Positions 15,032 through 22,526 are shown, numbered from the stretch's first letter. The stretch is 24,943 nucleotides of DNA from Cyanobium gracile_A (GCF_034931305.1 NZ_JAYGHY010000040.1:1-24943); one strand, 5' to 3'. The notes: generated by a model from the sequence alone, not told the origin. Numbers and translations are program-made.

Positions 15032-15651
15032 CGGGCCTGCCCGAGCGGCTGCTGTTCCTCCCCGGTGCCTCGGGCGACACCAACTTCTGGCGTCCCCTGG
15101 AGCAGCGGCTGGTCTGCCGCGCCGAGCGGCTGCACCTGGGCTGGCCGGGCTTCGGCGACACCCCGTCCCGGCCGGGGGTCGAAGGCTTTGAGGACCTGCT
15201 GGCTCTGGTGCTGGAGCCGCTGGATCGCCCCTGCGCCCTGATCGCCCAGTCGATGGGTGGGGTCCTGGCCCTGCGGGCTGCCCTGGCCCGGCCCCGCTGG
15301 GTGACGCACCTGGTGCTCTGCGCCACCTCCGGCGGCCTGCCGATGGCAGAGCTGGGGGCCGCCGACTGGAGGCCCGGCTTCCGCACCAGCCTGTCCCAGC
15401 TCCCCGACTGGTTCGCCACGGAAACGACGGACCTCTCCGAGCGCTTGCCCGAGGTCGCGGCACCCACCCTGCTGCTGTGGGGGGAGGCCGACCCGTTCAG
15501 CCCGGTCGCCGTGGGTGAGCGCCTGGCCCGGCGGCTGCCCCGGGCCCGTCTGCAGGTGATCCCGGGCGGCGACCATGATCTCGGCCTGCATCACGCCGAC
15601 CGGCTGGCCCCGCTGATCCAGTCCCACCTCAGCAACGCTCACCACGCCTAG
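15022..15651 (+). CDS. Alpha/beta-fold hydrolase
   Basis: 209 residues from TTG at 15022; the next TTG, at 15028, overlaps the SDR stop as TTGA and is equally possible. A GGAGG lies at 15013-15017. The fold is seen from LLFLPGASGDTNFW (oxyanion region) and LGWPGFGDT. The nucleophile elbow is AQSMGG with Ser77, Asp157 is in LLWGEADPFSP, and His185 is in PGGDHDLG (His190 is near). The cap domain is short, making this a small member of the family. Substrate is unknown. The overlap with the POR-like SDR suggests related metabolism, for example of an ester or ketone substrate, but that is inference only. Confidence 0.87.
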   Translation: MALTGLPERLLFLPGASGDTNFWRPLEQRLVCRAERLHLGWPGFGDTPSRPGVEGFEDLLALVLEPLDRPCALIAQSMGGVLALRAALARPRWVTHLVLCATSGGLPMAELGAADWRPGFRTSLSQLPDWFATETTDLSERLPEVAAPTLLLWGEADPFSPVAVGERLARRLPRARLQVIPGGDHDLGLHHADRLAPLIQSHLSNAHHA

Positions 15652-15671
15652 GCCGCTCCCATCCCCTCACC

Positions 15672-16211
15672 ATGAGCAAGACCACCAGCCCCTACTGGAA
15701 TCCGCTGGCGCCGGAGCAGGCCCATCGCTGGCGCTGGATCGAGGGCCTGGAGGACCAGGTGCAGGAACTGGTGCTCAGTGAGGATCCGGCCAGCGGGGAA
15801 CTCACCCGCCTCACCCGCTTCCTGCCCGGGGCCGACACCGCCGCTTTCGGAGGCAAGGCCCACGCCTTCCCCGAGGAGATCTTCATCGTGAGCGGGCGCC
15901 TGTTCGATGCGGCCTTCGGCCTGTGGCTGGAGAGCGGGCACTACGCCAGCCGACCGCCCGGGGAGGTGCATGGCCCTTTCCCCAGCGAGGGGGGGAAGGA
16001 TCGTCATGAGCGGGGCCGGCGCAGACCCCGGAGCTCATCCTCCAGGGCAATGATCCGCTCCTGCAACGGCCGCAGCCGCGCCTCCAGCTCCGCTTCCGTG
16101 AACAGGGGCGTGATGAACTGGGGGCAGTTCCAGTCGAAGGCCTCCACCCGGATGCGGAAGAGGCGCTCCACCTCCACCGCAGCCCGTGATCCCAGCGGCT
16201 CCGCCAGCTGA
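15672..16211 (+). CDS. Small cupin-domain protein with an abnormal C-terminus
   Basis: 179 codons from ATG at 15672. Residues 1-108 form a convincing cupin of the ChrR-like type: SPYWNPLAPEQAHRWRWIEG, then GELTRLTRFLPGADT, FPEEIFIVSGRLFDAAFG, and GHYASRPPGEVHGPF with His90 and His100 as likely metal ligands. From about residue 109 (base 15996, at a run of seven G) the sequence becomes Arg/Ser-rich with no family likeness. It runs about 208 bases antisense through the end of the PNPOx-type gene. The expected last beta strand (a hydrophobic segment after GPF..EGG) is missing, so the original end was probably lost. The core may still fold, or this may be a decaying gene. Confidence 0.65.
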   Translation: MSKTTSPYWNPLAPEQAHRWRWIEGLEDQVQELVLSEDPASGELTRLTRFLPGADTAAFGGKAHAFPEEIFIVSGRLFDAAFGLWLESGHYASRPPGEVHGPFPSEGGKDRHERGRRRPRSSSSRAMIRSCNGRSRASSSASVNRGVMNWGQFQSKASTRMRKRRSTSTAARDPSGSAS

Positions 16212-16609
16212 GGATCATCAGCGAGCGGCACCACCTCCGCTTCCCCGTCGATCTTGAGCCGGCGACGGGCGGGGTAATCCATCAGGAACAGCGCCACCCG
16301 GGGATCGCGGCGCAGATGGCCGGCGGTGAGCAACTGACGGTTGCCGCCGTAATCGGCGAACCCCAGGGTGCGTTCGTCGAGCACCCGCAGGAAGCCCACC
16401 GGCCCGCCCCGGTGCTGCAGGTAGGGGGCACCCGCTTCGGTGAGGCTGGCCAGATAGAAGCTGTCGCGGGCGCTGATGAAGGTGATCTCCCTGGCACTGA
16501 GGCGATCGGGTTCCGGGGCCGGCGGTGGCCCGTGGCTCTGGCCATAGGCCTGGAGCTGGGCCTCCAGGACGGCGGGGGTGAGGTGGCGATGCAGGTAGTG
16601 CTGGCTCAT
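16004..16609 (-). CDS. Pyridoxamine-5'-phosphate-oxidase-family flavoprotein
   Basis: 201 residues from ATG at 16609. It is a split-barrel flavin-binding protein: ARDSFYLASLTEAGAPYLQHRGG (about 46-68), VLDERTLGFADYGGNRQL, DPRVALFLMDYPARRRLKIDGEAEVV, and the typical end VEAFDWNCPQFITPLFTEAELEARL followed by a helical tail. This subgroup is annotated as PNPOx-like, but the true pyridoxine oxidase is a different protein. Members bind FMN or F420, and their reactions are mostly unknown. It lies 15 bases downstream of the GST gene and probably shares its message, so TetR control may include it. Its last part overlaps the antisense tail of the cupin gene. Confidence 0.87.
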   Translation of the reverse strand: MSQHYLHRHLTPAVLEAQLQAYGQSHGPPPAPEPDRLSAREITFISARDSFYLASLTEAGAPYLQHRGGPVGFLRVLDERTLGFADYGGNRQLLTAGHLRRDPRVALFLMDYPARRRLKIDGEAEVVPLADDPQLAEPLGSRAAVEVERLFRIRVEAFDWNCPQFITPLFTEAELEARLRPLQERIIALEDELRGLRRPRS

Positions 16610-16624
16610 CGGTGGAAACTCCGC

Positions 16625-17230
16625 TCAGGCCTCCAGGCCGGCCATCGGTACATACCCAGGCAGCGCCTGAATCAGCCCGATCCAGGCGCGAACGTTGGGA
16701 TAGGGGGCCAGATCGACCCCCCCGTCTCCCGCCAGGGCCACGTAGGGGAACACCGCGATGTCGGCGATGGTGGGGCGCTCCAGTTCCAGCCACTGCCGGT
16801 GGAGCAGGTGCTGATCCAGCTGGGAGAGGATCAGGGCCGCCTTCTCATGGGCCCGCGCGATCGGGATCGCCTTCACCCCGAAGAGATGGTGCAGGCGGGC
16901 GCTTTCGGGGCCCTGACGCACCTCACCGGCGGCCGTGGAAAGCCAGCGCACCACCCGGGCCTGCTCGAGGGGATCGCTGGGTAGCCACTGCCCATCGCCT
17001 TGGCGCGCCGCCAGGAAGAAGAGGATGGCCTGGGCATCGGCCAGGGTCACGGACCCGTCCTGGAGCACGGGCACCTGGCCGAAGGGGTTGAGGGCCAGGA
17101 AGGCGGCGCCCTTGTGCTCGCCGGCCATCAGGTCGACGCGGACCCAGTCGTAGTCGAGACCGAGCAGCTCCAGGAGCAGACGCACCTTGTAGCTGTTGCC
17201 GGAGAGTTCGTGGCCGAGGAGCTTGAGCAT
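16625..17230 (-). CDS. Glutathione S-transferase family protein
   Basis: 201 residues from ATG at 17230 (MLKLLGHELSGNSYKVRLLLELL). The longer open frame, to 17389, crosses the operator region and the TetR gene. The N-terminal thioredoxin-like domain (1-75) has a serine-rich active-site turn (Ser10/Ser13) and the cis-proline motif GQVPVL (Pro54). The usual ES of the glutathione gamma-glutamyl site is Asp65-Ala66 here (LADAQAIL). The helical C-terminal domain has PTIADIAVFPYVALA. Such enzymes conjugate glutathione to electrophiles. It diverges from a TetR regulator with two operators between them, and the PNPOx-type gene follows at 15 bases. Confidence 0.92.
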   Translation of the reverse strand: MLKLLGHELSGNSYKVRLLLELLGLDYDWVRVDLMAGEHKGAAFLALNPFGQVPVLQDGSVTLADAQAILFFLAARQGDGQWLPSDPLEQARVVRWLSTAAGEVRQGPESARLHHLFGVKAIPIARAHEKAALILSQLDQHLLHRQWLELERPTIADIAVFPYVALAGDGGVDLAPYPNVRAWIGLIQALPGYVPMAGLEA

Positions 17231-17274
17231 GGGACCAACGCGAGGTGGAAGGACGGAACCGGTATTCGGTCGAA

Positions 17275-17290
17275 CAGACAGGTCTGTCTG
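17275..17290. promoter_or_regulatory. TetR operator copy 1
   Basis: CAGACAGGTCTGTCTG: arms CAGACA and TGTCTG are perfect inverted repeats around GGTC. It shares CAGACnGGTCTGTCT with copy 2, which lies 28 bp away in the same orientation. It sits in the 121-bp gap between the GST and TetR starts. Confidence 0.65.
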
Positions 17291-17302
17291 CACTGAAAGT
17301 AG

Positions 17303-17317
17303 CAGACCGGTCTGTCT
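17303..17317. promoter_or_regulatory. TetR operator copy 2
   Basis: CAGACCGGTCTGTCT contains the perfect 12-bp palindrome CAGACCGGTCTG and repeats copy 1 with one base difference. It lies 34 bases before the TetR ATG, where a bound repressor would block its own promoter. The core AGACCGGTCT resembles operators of the LmrA/QdoR branch of TetR regulators, as recalled from the literature. Confidence 0.65.
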
Positions 17318-17351
17318 ACTTCGATAGGGTGAAGCGGATTCATCGGTCTCT

Positions 17352-17945
17352 ATGTCCGGAAGCAGCGCCGCCATCAGGACCTCCAGCAAGCGGGAGGCGC
17401 TGCTGGATGCCGCCGAAGCGCTCTTCGCCCGGCAGGGCTACAGGGCCGTGGGCATCGACACCGTGCTGGCCCGGGCCGGCGTGGCCAAGATGACTCTCTA
17501 CAAGCACTTCGCTTCCAAGGAGGAGCTGATCGCCGCCGTGCTCGAGCGCCGTGCCGATGCCGTCGCCGCCACGCTGGCCGAGCGGATCGCGGCGGCACCG
17601 GGACACCCCCGGGAGCGCCTCCTGGCCGTTTTCGACTGGTTGGAAGAAGCGGTTCGATCCCCGGGGTTCCATGGTTGCCTGTTCATCAAGGCCGCCAGCG
17701 AGTACCCCGCTCCGGACGATCTGCCGCGGCAAGCGGCCCTCGCCTTCAAGGAAGGCTGCCGCCAGCTGTTGGAAGGCCTCAGCCGCGACGTGGGCGCCGG
17801 TGACCCGCAAGGTCTGGCCCGTCAGCTGCAGTTGCTGCTCGAAGGAACGCTGGTGATGGCCTTCCTGCAGCGGAATCCCCGGGCGGCCAGCGATGCCCGC
17901 CAGGCGGCCATGGCGCTGCTGGAGGCCGCCGAAACCACGCCCTAG
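17352..17945 (+). CDS. TetR/AcrR-family transcriptional regulator
   Basis: 197 residues from ATG at 17352. The N-terminal helix-turn-helix spans about 13-60 (REALLDAAEALFARQGYRAVGIDTVLARAGVAKMTLYKHFASKEELI), with the MTLYKHF recognition-helix pattern. The C-terminal ligand-binding part includes the PGFHGCLFIKAASEYP stretch common in a broad TetR subgroup. It diverges from the GST/PNPOx pair, and two dyad operators lie between. The simplest model is a repressor of itself and of the GST operon, released by an electrophile or aromatic compound. The ligand cannot be read from sequence. Confidence 0.93.
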   Translation: MSGSSAAIRTSSKREALLDAAEALFARQGYRAVGIDTVLARAGVAKMTLYKHFASKEELIAAVLERRADAVAATLAERIAAAPGHPRERLLAVFDWLEEAVRSPGFHGCLFIKAASEYPAPDDLPRQAALAFKEGCRQLLEGLSRDVGAGDPQGLARQLQLLLEGTLVMAFLQRNPRAASDARQAAMALLEAAETTP

Positions 17946-18028
17946 GCCCATGGGTCACGCTGCCGCTGTTGCTTCCCGGGGTCTGCTGAGTCCGTGGGCG
18001 TGACTTCGGGAGACCAGCGGAGTTCGTT

Positions 18029-19456
18029 TCAGCTGCCCTGAAGGCCAGGGTCCTGCAACCAGTAGGTGGTCATCGCACCGACGCCCTTGATCGGCAACTG
18101 TCCCCGCTCCTCCAGCGGAAACCTGTCCTTCAGTTTCCGGGCCATGGTTCCGCTCACATGGATCCGCCCCGGCAGACCATGGCTTTCCATCCGGCTGGCG
18201 ATGTTCACCGTCTCGCCCCAGAGGTCGTAGATGAACTTCCGGCTGCCGATCACACCCGCCACCACCGGCCCGCTGTGGATGCCGATGCGCAGGGCCAGCG
18301 GCCCGACCTCCGGCGATCGGAAACCCGCGACCCAGGCCTGCATGTCGAGGGCCATGGCGGCAATCGCTTCGGCGTGGTGGGGAGAGGAAGAGGGCACACC
18401 CCCAACCACCATGTAGTTGTCGCCGATGGTCTTGATCTTCTCCAGGCGGTGGTGATCACTGAGCTGATCGAAGGCCGTGAACACACGGTTGAGCAGATCC
18501 ACCAGGGCATGGCACGACAGCCGTGACGACAGCTCGGTGAAACTGACGATGTCGGCGAACAGCACACTCACATCCTCGTGGGTTTCGGCAATGGTCTGTC
18601 GGCCCCGTTTCATCTCCTCGGCGATCGGCGCCGGGAGAATGTTCAGCAGCAGGGTTTCGGCACGGTCGCGCTCGATCTGGGCGCTGCGCTCGGCCGCCAC
18701 CCGCCGTTGCATCTCCGCCGAGGTGCGCAGGAAGGAGTGGTTGAAGGCCGCTTCCACCTCCCCGACTTCATCCTGTCGCCCCGGCGGCAGCAGGAACTGC
18801 TCAGGATCCGGGGAACCACCCTGCCCCAGGGCCTCTCCGGCCCAATCGAGCCGATCGCGCAAAGCGAGGATCCGGCCGATCACCAGCCGATGGATCACCA
18901 GCATCGTGATCAGGGTGAGGAAGGCCGCGATCCCCAGCACGATCAGGGCGATGTTGAGGATGTAGCCCCGCAGCCCTTCGCGGAGGCTGCCGTCGGCATG
19001 GCGGATCACGAGCCGATGATCACCCTGCAGGCTGGCGGGGCCCCAAGCGGCGTCGTAGGCACCGCTCAGAGGAAACCACCTGCCCGTGGCCCCCTCCAGA
19101 CCCCCAGCCGCCGGGGCGAACTCGGGGTCCATGCCGAACCGGCCCAGGAGCTCACCGGTGGAGTCGCGGTAGAGCGCCGCCCCCTCGATGGCCCGCACCA
19201 TCGTCGGCCCCTGCAGCCGGCGCACGGCGTCCAGGAGCTGCTTGGACGAGCTCGCCTGGTCGTTGGCCACCAGCCATTCGACCTTCGCGTTCGTCACGGC
19301 GGCCAGCTGCTCCCCCAGACGCTCGCCCTGGCGCAGCACCGAGGGGATGAGCACCACAGCTTCCACCACAAGGAAGTTGAGGAAGATCCAGAAGGCGACC
19401 CGCCGCGACAGCCGCGACCGGACCATGGCCAGCACCCGCTCAACAGCACGCGCCAT
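18029..19456 (-). CDS. Membrane-anchored class III adenylate cyclase
   Basis: 475 residues from ATG at 19456. TM1 at about 21-43, an extracytoplasmic sensor domain (about 44-165), TM2 at about 167-189, then a HAMP-like linker (190-245), a short coiled coil and the cyclase domain (about 290-470). Metal-binding Asp302 (VLFADIVSF) and Asp346 (KTIGD) are present. The purine-specifying pair is Lys342 (IKTIGD) and Asp411 (YDLWGETVN), as in adenylate rather than guanylate cyclases. Asn418 and Arg422 of the transition-state set are also there. It should make cAMP in response to an external cue. No partner gene is nearby. It faces the TetR gene convergently across an 83-base gap. Confidence 0.93.
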   Translation of the reverse strand: MARAVERVLAMVRSRLSRRVAFWIFLNFLVVEAVVLIPSVLRQGERLGEQLAAVTNAKVEWLVANDQASSSKQLLDAVRRLQGPTMVRAIEGAALYRDSTGELLGRFGMDPEFAPAAGGLEGATGRWFPLSGAYDAAWGPASLQGDHRLVIRHADGSLREGLRGYILNIALIVLGIAAFLTLITMLVIHRLVIGRILALRDRLDWAGEALGQGGSPDPEQFLLPPGRQDEVGEVEAAFNHSFLRTSAEMQRRVAAERSAQIERDRAETLLLNILPAPIAEEMKRGRQTIAETHEDVSVLFADIVSFTELSSRLSCHALVDLLNRVFTAFDQLSDHHRLEKIKTIGDNYMVVGGVPSSSPHHAEAIAAMALDMQAWVAGFRSPEVGPLALRIGIHSGPVVAGVIGSRKFIYDLWGETVNIASRMESHGLPGRIHVSGTMARKLKDRFPLEERGQLPIKGVGAMTTYWLQDPGLQGS

Positions 19457-19591
19457 GGCTCAGGGGGTCAGAGGTGCCTCCGCCATGGTGGCATCGGCGT
19501 TCCGGCTCCCGAGCAGCCGCGGGGAATCCGTACCCAATGAAGCTGATGCAACGCTTCCCACCGGCAGGCTGTCCGCCTGGGCCCCCCTGCC

Positions 19592-19597
19592 TAATCT
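19592..19597 (+). promoter_or_regulatory. Candidate -10 element for the membrane-protein gene
   Basis: TAATCT lies 27 bases before the ATG at 19625, in the 168-bp spacer divergent from the cyclase gene. It keeps T1, A2 and T6 of the -10 consensus, with a predicted leader of about 20 bases. No clear -35 box is seen. Confidence 0.35.
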
Positions 19598-19624
19598 CCC
19601 GGGAACGCTCCCCCTCCAGCTTCG

Positions 19625-20398
19625 ATGGCCGTGTCTCTGATGCAGGATCCCTCCGGTGGGTCCTCTCTCAAGGTGATCGAGGCGGTGAAGGAGGGCTGGC
19701 AGGCCTTCGCCCGGGCCCCCTGGGTGTTCATCGGTTTCACCCTGCTGGCAGGGGTCCTGAGCAGCCTCTGCTCCCTGATCCAGGGCCAGGTGGACCCCGA
19801 AGCCGCCAACGCCATCACCACGCTTCAGCTGGCCAGGCTGGTGTTGGGCTCGATCCTCAGCGTGCTGGTGAGCCTCTGGAGCACCACCGGTCTGATCCGG
19901 GGCGCCTGGAGCGCCCTGGCGGGGGGCAAGCCAAACCTTGGCACCTTCATCCGCTGGGATGGCCAGGCCAGCTGGCGACTGTTCCGCAACGGACTGGTGC
20001 TGGGGATCCTGTTCGGCGCGGTTCTGGTGGTGGCGGCCCTGGTGGGGGTCGGCGCCGCCCAGCTCAACCAGGTCCTGGCCGTGCTGCCCTTTCTGGTGGC
20101 GTTCGCCGTGCTGATTTACCTGGCGGTGAACCAGAAATTCATGGCCCAGATCGCCCTGCTGCAGGGGCTCGGACCGATCGAATCGATCACCCAGGGGCGC
20201 ACCCTGCTCGATCCCCAGTGGGGCTCGGTGCTGCTGCTGGCGCTGGTGGAATTCGCCATCCTGCTGCTGGGCCTGCTGGCCTGTTTCGTGGGGCTGCTGG
20301 TGGCGGTGCCGGTGATCCTCTGCACCAGCACGGCCGCCTACCGCCAGGTGTTCGGCAGCGATGACCTCACCGGGCTGCTGGTTGAGCCGGCAGCCTGA
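19625..20398 (+). CDS. Polytopic membrane protein of unknown function
   Basis: 257 residues from ATG at 19625; Met6 (19640) is an alternative start. About five or six hydrophobic segments are visible, near residues 32-52, 71-91, 122-144, 148-168 and 201-235 (possibly two helices). The N-terminal segment VIEAVKEGWQAFARAPWVFIG and the later GRTLLDPQWGSVLLLALVEF resemble membrane domains seen in DUF975/glycerophosphodiesterase-type integral proteins, but no catalytic residues are present and I do not name a family. It stands alone between the cyclase and the methyltransferase. Confidence 0.82.
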   Translation: MAVSLMQDPSGGSSLKVIEAVKEGWQAFARAPWVFIGFTLLAGVLSSLCSLIQGQVDPEAANAITTLQLARLVLGSILSVLVSLWSTTGLIRGAWSALAGGKPNLGTFIRWDGQASWRLFRNGLVLGILFGAVLVVAALVGVGAAQLNQVLAVLPFLVAFAVLIYLAVNQKFMAQIALLQGLGPIESITQGRTLLDPQWGSVLLLALVEFAILLLGLLACFVGLLVAVPVILCTSTAAYRQVFGSDDLTGLLVEPAA

Positions 20399-20459
20399 CC
20401 CAGTCCTCCGATTCGAGGTTGGGTGTCAGGCTCCAATGCGGATTCTGATTCGTATTGAC

Positions 20460-20465
20460 TACAGT
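20460..20465 (+). promoter_or_regulatory. Candidate -10 element upstream of the methyltransferase
   Basis: TACAGT is in the 179-base gap before the methyltransferase ATG at 20578 and is the same hexamer as before ndhB and the M23 peptidase gene. It would leave a leader of about 105 bases. The gap's last 60 bases are unusually AT-rich for this window (TTTAAG ... TTAAG), which could mark another start site or a regulatory site. Confidence 0.25.
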
Positions 20466-20577
20466 TCACGGCAGCCGTGTTGAAGTCGCTGACCGGGGGC
20501 GGCATCGCCACGCCTCTTCAGCAAACATTCATCCATCCTTTAAGCTCTGATTAAGTTTGGCCTGGCCAAGGCTCCCC

Positions 20578-21318
20578 ATGCTTCTGTCCCATGACGCCGA
20601 CGCTGCCCCAGCCTCGGACCAGACATCCCAGGAATCGGACTTGGAGGGGCAGATCCTGGCCTCCTGGGTCGTCAATGCCGCCGCCTGGGCCCGGGCCATC
20701 CGCCGCGGTGAGATTCTCAGCCGCGAACGGGTGACCAATGGCGCGATCCTGGAAGCGATCACCGCTGCCTCCCCACGCACCCTGCTGGATCTGGGCTGCG
20801 GTGAAGGCTGGCTGGCCCATCAGTGCGCCCGCCAGGGAATCGAGGTGTTCGGCATCGACGCCGTGGCCGAGTTCACCACCATCGCAGCGGAAAGCGCCCC
20901 GCCCGGGGCCCGCTTCCAGGCACTCACCTACCAGCAGATCGCTGCCGGCGGCCTCGACGAACAGTTCGACGTGGTGGTGGCCAACTTCTCCCTGCTGGGG
21001 AATGGCAGTCTGGCCGAGCTGTTTCAGGCCCTGCCGAAGCTGCTCGCTCCCGGTGGTTGTGTGCTGGTGCAGACCCTCCACCCCCTGCTGGTCTGCGCCG
21101 ACTACCCCTACGAAGACGGATGGCGCGAGGGCTCCTGGGCCGGCTTCTCCCCGGCCTTCCGGGCGCCGTCTCCCTGGTATTTCCGCACCATGGAATCCTG
21201 GATCCGGCTGTTCAGTCGCCACGACCTGGTCGTCAGGGAGATGCGTGAACCCCTTGATCCCCTCAGCGGCCAGCCCGGATCCGTGATCTTTCTCGCTACC
21301 GCCCAGTCCGCCACCTGA
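20578..21318 (+). CDS. SAM-dependent methyltransferase (class I)
   Basis: 246 residues from ATG at 20578, preceded by AAGG six bases upstream. The open frame could begin at TTG 20557, but the ATG has the better ribosome site. The Rossmann methyltransferase core is clear: LLDLGCGEGWLA (69-80) binds SAM, VFGID with Asp94 caps the ribose, and FDVVVANFSLLG is motif II. APGGCVLVQTLHP follows as motif III. The N-terminal 65 residues are helical and include VVNAAAWARAIRRGEI. The C-terminus has a conserved EPLDPLSGQPGSVIF end. The acceptor substrate is unknown; the fold suggests a small molecule. Confidence 0.9.
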   Translation: MLLSHDADAAPASDQTSQESDLEGQILASWVVNAAAWARAIRRGEILSRERVTNGAILEAITAASPRTLLDLGCGEGWLAHQCARQGIEVFGIDAVAEFTTIAAESAPPGARFQALTYQQIAAGGLDEQFDVVVANFSLLGNGSLAELFQALPKLLAPGGCVLVQTLHPLLVCADYPYEDGWREGSWAGFSPAFRAPSPWYFRTMESWIRLFSRHDLVVREMREPLDPLSGQPGSVIFLATAQSAT

Positions 21319-21334
21319 GGGTCCCGCCGCCGAC

Positions 21335-22447
21335 TCAGCGCAGACAGGCCATCGGATGGCGGGGTGCCACGCCCAGGGCCTTGGCCACGCCGGGATGGCA
21401 CACCGCCCCATCCACGGTGTTCAGACCGGAAAGCAGTTCGGGCCGGTCGGTGACCGCCTCGAGCAGGCCCCGCCCCGCCATCACCAGGATGTAGGGCAAC
21501 GTGACGCTCACCAGGGCTTCGGTGGAAGTGAAGGGCACGGCGCCGGGCATGTTGCCCACGGCGTAGTGCTGCACGCCATGAATGGTCACCACCGGATCGG
21601 TGTGGGTGGTCTCACGGCTGGTGGCGATGCAGCCCCCCTGGTCGATGGCCACATCGACGATCACCGAGCCGGGCCGCATGCGCTGCACCAGGTCCTCCCC
21701 CACCAGGGTGGGAGCCCGGCCGCCCGGCAGGAGCACGGCGCCGATCAGCAGATCGGCCCCAGGCACCAGCCGCTCGATCAGGCTGCGGCTGCTCACCAGG
21801 CCCGTCATCCGGCCGCGCCGGGCGGCTTCCAGCCCCCGCAGGCGGTGCGGCGAGCGATCCAGCAGGAACACCTCCGCATCCATCGCCGCGGCGATGCGGG
21901 CCGCGTTCCAGCCCACCGTGCCCGCCCCCAGCACCACCACCCGGGCCGGCCGCACACCGGTGCAGCCACCGATCAACACGCCACGCCCCCCGTGGGGCTT
22001 CTCCAGCAGGTGGGCCCCCACCTGGGCCGCCAGCCGTCCTGCCACCTCGCTCATCGGCGCCAGCAGCGGCAGGCTGCCGTCTTCCAGCTGCACCGTCTCG
22101 TAGGCCACCGCCGTGGTGCCCGCCTCCAGCAGGGCCCGGCCCACCTCGGGGTAGGCCGCCAGGTGCAGGTAGGTGAACAGCACCAGGTCGCTGCGCAGGA
22201 AGCCGAATTCCTGCGGCTGCGGTTCCTTCACCTTCACCACCAGGTGGGCGGCCCAGGCCTCCTCACAGCTGACGATGCGGGCACCGGAGGCGCGGTAGTC
22301 GTCGTCGCTGATGCCGGCCCCCAGGCCGGCCCCCTCCTGGACGCGCACCTCCATGCCCTGGGACACCAGCTCATGGACGCCATCGGGGGTGAGCGCCACC
22401 CGCTGCTCGTCGCGCTTGATTTCCGTGGGCACCCCGATGCTCGCCAT
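21335..22447 (-). CDS. ald: Alanine dehydrogenase
   Basis: 370 residues from ATG at 22447 (MASIGVPTEIKRDEQRVALTPDG). The enzyme interconverts L-alanine and pyruvate plus ammonium with NAD(H). Key residues match the well-studied cyanobacterial (Phormidium) enzyme in position: Arg16, Lys74 in VKVKEP, His95 in TYLHLA, and Asp269 in VAIDQGG. The NAD site is GAGTVG (174-179) with Asp197 ending the second strand. Length is normal. It follows nadE by 79 bases on the same strand, with a short hairpin between them, so it may have its own promoter. It converges with the methyltransferase gene across 16 bases. Confidence 0.97.
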   Translation of the reverse strand: MASIGVPTEIKRDEQRVALTPDGVHELVSQGMEVRVQEGAGLGAGISDDDYRASGARIVSCEEAWAAHLVVKVKEPQPQEFGFLRSDLVLFTYLHLAAYPEVGRALLEAGTTAVAYETVQLEDGSLPLLAPMSEVAGRLAAQVGAHLLEKPHGGRGVLIGGCTGVRPARVVVLGAGTVGWNAARIAAAMDAEVFLLDRSPHRLRGLEAARRGRMTGLVSSRSLIERLVPGADLLIGAVLLPGGRAPTLVGEDLVQRMRPGSVIVDVAIDQGGCIATSRETTHTDPVVTIHGVQHYAVGNMPGAVPFTSTEALVSVTLPYILVMAGRGLLEAVTDRPELLSGLNTVDGAVCHPGVAKALGVAPRHPMACLR

Positions 22448-22489
22448 CGGAGACGCCAGGGGTGCCGGGCCGGGAGCTGGCATGGGCCG

Positions 22490-22512
22490 AAAAGGATTGC
22501 CGCCCGAAGGCG
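22490..22512 (-). terminator. Possible weak terminator after nadE
   Basis: Read on the minus strand, CGCC-TTCG-GGCG forms a short stem with a stable UUCG loop (22512-22501). Seven bases later comes TTTT (22493-22490). The stem is only four pairs and the T run is short and displaced, so termination would be partial. Confidence 0.3.
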
Positions 22513-22526
22513 ATCGTGGCCAAACC

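Noticed and set aside
13937..15463. A 508-codon minus-strand open frame across the SDR and hydrolase genes
   Set aside because: Its Arg/Gly/Ala/Gln composition shows no motifs, while the plus-strand frames carry complete catalytic sets. It is a shadow of those genes.
15996..16053. Simple single-base frameshift in the cupin at the G run
   Set aside because: Shifting the frame gives a short end (EGGRIVMSGAG..., stop at 16051) that does not look like the missing cupin strand, so a simple indel does not explain the loss.
17954..18004. Inverted repeat GTCACGC ... GCGTGAC between TetR and the cyclase as a shared terminator
   Set aside because: The seven-base arms are separated by 37 bases and no T run follows. 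This is weak evidence for a terminator.
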